The position numbers were made by a program, and so were the translations under genes. From DATJLY01 sp963729295 (GTDB taxonomy: Bacteria > Pseudomonadota > Alphaproteobacteria > ATCC43930 > CGMCC-115725), in assembly GCA_963729295.1 (NCBI GenBank), contig CAVSNJ010000027.1, positions 282,614-346,613 on the forward strand: a stretch of DNA of 64,000 nt, given 5' to 3'. The notes beneath the pieces were generated by a model that was given only the letters and a program-made list of their open reading frames with translations, ran no database searches and had not been told where the DNA came from. This document shows, piece after piece, positions 62,037 to 64,000 of the stretch. Each line of letters starts with the position of its first letter. The stretch's first letter is position 1.

Positions 62037-64000
62037 ATGGCCGACCTTTTCGACAACCTCGCCCGCAAGCCGCAATCGGCCGGCTACTCCGCCAAGGATA
62101 TCGAGGTCCTCGAAGGGCTCGAGCCGGTGCGGCGCCGGCCCGGCATGTATATCGGCGGCACCGACGAGCGCGCCCTCAATCACCTCGTCGCCGAGGTGCT
62201 TGACAACGCCATGGACGAGGCGGTCGCCGGGCACGCCAGCCACATTGCGCTCGAGCTGCATGGCGACGGGAGCGTCACGGTGCGCGACAACGGCCGCGGC
62301 ATCCCGGTCGATCCGCATCCGAAATTTCCGAAGCAGTCGGCGCTCGAAGTGATCCTGACCATGCTGCATTCCGGCGGCAAGTTCTCGGGCGAGGCGTACA
62401 AGACTTCGGGGGGCCTCCATGGCGTCGGCGTCTCGGTGGTGAACGCGCTCTCCGACTGGCTCAAGGTCGAGGTGTTCCGCGACCGCCGCGCCTATACCCA
62501 GGACTATGCGCGCGGCAAGCCCAAGACCAAGCTGAAGGACGCCGGCGCCGTCCACAACAAGCGCGGCACGATCGTGCATTTCCATCCCGACCCGGAGATT
62601 TTCGGCGCGAGCCTGCGCTTCAAGCCGGCGCCGCTCTATCGCATGGCCCGCGCCAAGGCCTATCTCTTCCGCGGCGTCGAGATCCGCTGGTCGTGCGATC
62701 CGGCGCTGCCGCGGCCCGACGACGTGCCGCAGGAAGAGACGCTGCACTTCCCCGGCGGGCTCGGCGACTATCTCGCCGGCGAATTGAACGGGCGCGAGAC
62801 GATCGCCAAGCGCCCGTTCGACGGCGAGGCCGAGTTCAGCGAGGGCGGCCGTGTCGAATGGGCGATCGCGTGGCCCGTCGATCTCGAGGGCCATCTCGCC
62901 TCCTACTGCAACACCGTGCCGACGCCCGAGGGCGGCACGCACGAGGCGGGCCTGCGCAGCGCGCTGACGCGGAGTTTGCGCGCCTATGGCGAGCTGACCG
63001 GCAACCGCCGCGCGGCGCAGATCGCGCCCGAGGACGTGGTCGCCGGCGCGGTCGCGATCCTGTCGCTCTTCATCCGCGACCCGCAATTCCAGGGCCAGAC
63101 CAAGGAGCGGCTCGCCTCGGCCGAGGCGACGCGGCTCGTCGAGGGCGCGCTCAAGGACCGCTTCGACCACTGGCTTTCCGACGACCCGCAGAACGCGCGC
63201 GAGCTGTTGGATGCCGTCATCGAACGCGCAGAAGACCGGCTGCGCAAGAAGCAGGAGCGCGAGCTCGAGCGCAAGACCGCGACGCGCAAGCTGCGGCTTC
63301 CCGGCAAGCTCGCCGACTGCGCGCGCTCGGCCGCGAGCGGCACCGAGATCTTCCTCGTCGAGGGCGACAGCGCCGGCGGCTCGGCCAAGCAGGCGCGCGA
63401 CCGCGAGACGCAGGCGATCCTGCCGCTGCGTGGCAAGATCCTGAACGTCGCCAGCGCCACCGCTGACCGGCTGAAGCAGAACCAGGAGCTCGCCGACCTG
63501 GTGCAGGCGCTGGGTGCCGGTGCGGGCGAGCGCTACCAGGACGACAAGCTGCGCTACGAGCGCGTCATCATCATGACCGACGCCGATGTCGATGGCGCGC
63601 ACATTGCCTCGCTCCTGATGACGTTCTTCTTCCGCGAGATGCCGGGCCTCGTCGCGGGCGGGCGGCTCTTCCTCGCGGCGCCGCCGCTCTACAGGCTGCA
63701 GCACGGGCAGGAGACGGTCTACGCGCGCGACGACGCGCACAAGGACGAACTCATGGCCACGACCTTCAAGGGCAAAGGCAAGATCGAGGTGAGCCGCTTC
63801 AAGGGGCTCGGCGAGATGCCGCCGCGGCAGCTGCGCGAGACCACGATGGATCCGGCGACGCGCCTTCTGCTGCGCGTGCGGCTCCCGGAGAAGGGCGGGC
63901 ACGACGATGTCTCGACGACGGAGCTGGTCGAGGCGCTGATGGGCCGCAAGCCCGAGCTGCGCTACGCCTTCATCCAGGAAAAAGCCAAGTTTGCCAAAGA
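62037..64000 (+). CDS. parE: DNA topoisomerase IV subunit B (runs off the window)
   Basis: 654 codons are visible from the ATG at 62037 without a stop; only a few residues are likely missing. GHKL ATPase motifs: EVLDNAMDEAVAG, DNGRGIPVDPHPKFPKQSAL, GGLHGVGVSVVNALS. TOPRIM motifs: FLVEGDSAGGSAKQARDR and IMTDADVDGAHIASLL. The HPKFPKQSALE stretch and the lack of long insertions favour ParE over GyrB. With ParC it separates daughter chromosomes. Confidence 0.93.
   Translation, partial: MADLFDNLARKPQSAGYSAKDIEVLEGLEPVRRRPGMYIGGTDERALNHLVAEVLDNAMDEAVAGHASHIALELHGDGSVTVRDNGRGIPVDPHPKFPKQSALEVILTMLHSGGKFSGEAYKTSGGLHGVGVSVVNALSDWLKVEVFRDRRAYTQDYARGKPKTKLKDAGAVHNKRGTIVHFHPDPEIFGASLRFKPAPLYRMARAKAYLFRGVEIRWSCDPALPRPDDVPQEETLHFPGGLGDYLAGELNGRETIAKRPFDGEAEFSEGGRVEWAIAWPVDLEGHLASYCNTVPTPEGGTHEAGLRSALTRSLRAYGELTGNRRAAQIAPEDVVAGAVAILSLFIRDPQFQGQTKERLASAEATRLVEGALKDRFDHWLSDDPQNARELLDAVIERAEDRLRKKQERELERKTATRKLRLPGKLADCARSAASGTEIFLVEGDSAGGSAKQARDRETQAILPLRGKILNVASATADRLKQNQELADLVQALGAGAGERYQDDKLRYERVIIMTDADVDGAHIASLLMTFFFREMPGLVAGGRLFLAAPPLYRLQHGQETVYARDDAHKDELMATTFKGKGKIEVSRFKGLGEMPPRQLRETTMDPATRLLLRVRLPEKGGHDDVSTTELVEALMGRKPELRYAFIQEKAKFAK

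Noticed and set aside
62010..63902. 630-codon minus-strand frame opposite parE
   Set aside because: parE motifs are complete on the plus strand.

Overview
The window reads as chromosome of a high-GC alphaproteobacterium (about two thirds G+C by eye). The pointers are a COQ7-type ubiquinone hydroxylase, an HpnP-like hopanoid methylase, many NitT/TauT and other ABC and oxidoreductase genes, and compact palindromic intergenic repeats of the kind common in Hyphomicrobiales. The exact genus cannot be read from the sequence. Genes are dense and many neighbours overlap by 4 bases (ATGA or GTGA), so most sit in operons. I see one tRNA (Leu, CAA), no rRNA, no CRISPR array and no insertion sequence.

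Left part (0-14.4 kb): a fused nitrile hydratase/thiocyanate hydrolase-like gene at the edge, an FrsA-like hydrolase diverging from a sorbosone-type dehydrogenase, a small lipoprotein, a methyltransferase and tRNA-Leu. A plus-strand run follows: MaoC, DedA, DsbB and COQ7. From 14.4 down to 7.5 kb a minus-strand block encodes an ornithine cyclodeaminase-like protein, a VOC protein, an ABC importer (a LivJ-like binding protein with NitT/TauT-type permeases), an SMP-30 lactonase and a small MTHFR.

14.4-22.4 kb is a catabolic region: YciI, amidohydrolase, a three-subunit molybdenum hydroxylase, fumarylacetoacetate hydrolase, an MFS transporter and a VOC protein. Four of its genes carry frameshifts and none was seen elsewhere in the window, which suggests local decay or local sequence error.

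22.5-29.8 kb holds the glycine cleavage operon (gcvT-H-PA-PB), then an amidinotransferase-superfamily enzyme, ornithine aminotransferase (rocD) and an Lrp/AsnC regulator, together a likely arginine-to-glutamate route. 30-38.5 kb carries a GNAT protein, two copies of a 135-bp palindromic repeat, a gentisate-dioxygenase-like cupin/AtzG-like/amidase operon, a rhomboid protease, a PilZ protein, an orphan NMT1-type binding protein, a luciferase-like oxidoreductase and an alpha/beta hydrolase with Thr at the nucleophile position.

38.6-44.2 kb is the most suggestive segment: an HpnP-like radical SAM methylase, an HpnL-like membrane protein, a diiron ferritin-like protein, a GT4 glycosyltransferase and a PIG-L deacetylase, which could together modify hopanoids or another lipid. 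A four-gene osmoprotectant-type ABC importer (44.1-47.9 kb) follows, then an orphan terminase-small-subunit-like gene with an unknown partner, a TcuA-like flavoprotein and a second luciferase-like enzyme. The right end is housekeeping: pyrK-pyrD-pyrC (class 1B dihydroorotate dehydrogenase), an L,D-transpeptidase diverging from mepA, a GAF-GAF-PAS adenylate cyclase, small envelope proteins, rlpA, a YciA thioesterase and parE, which runs off the right edge.
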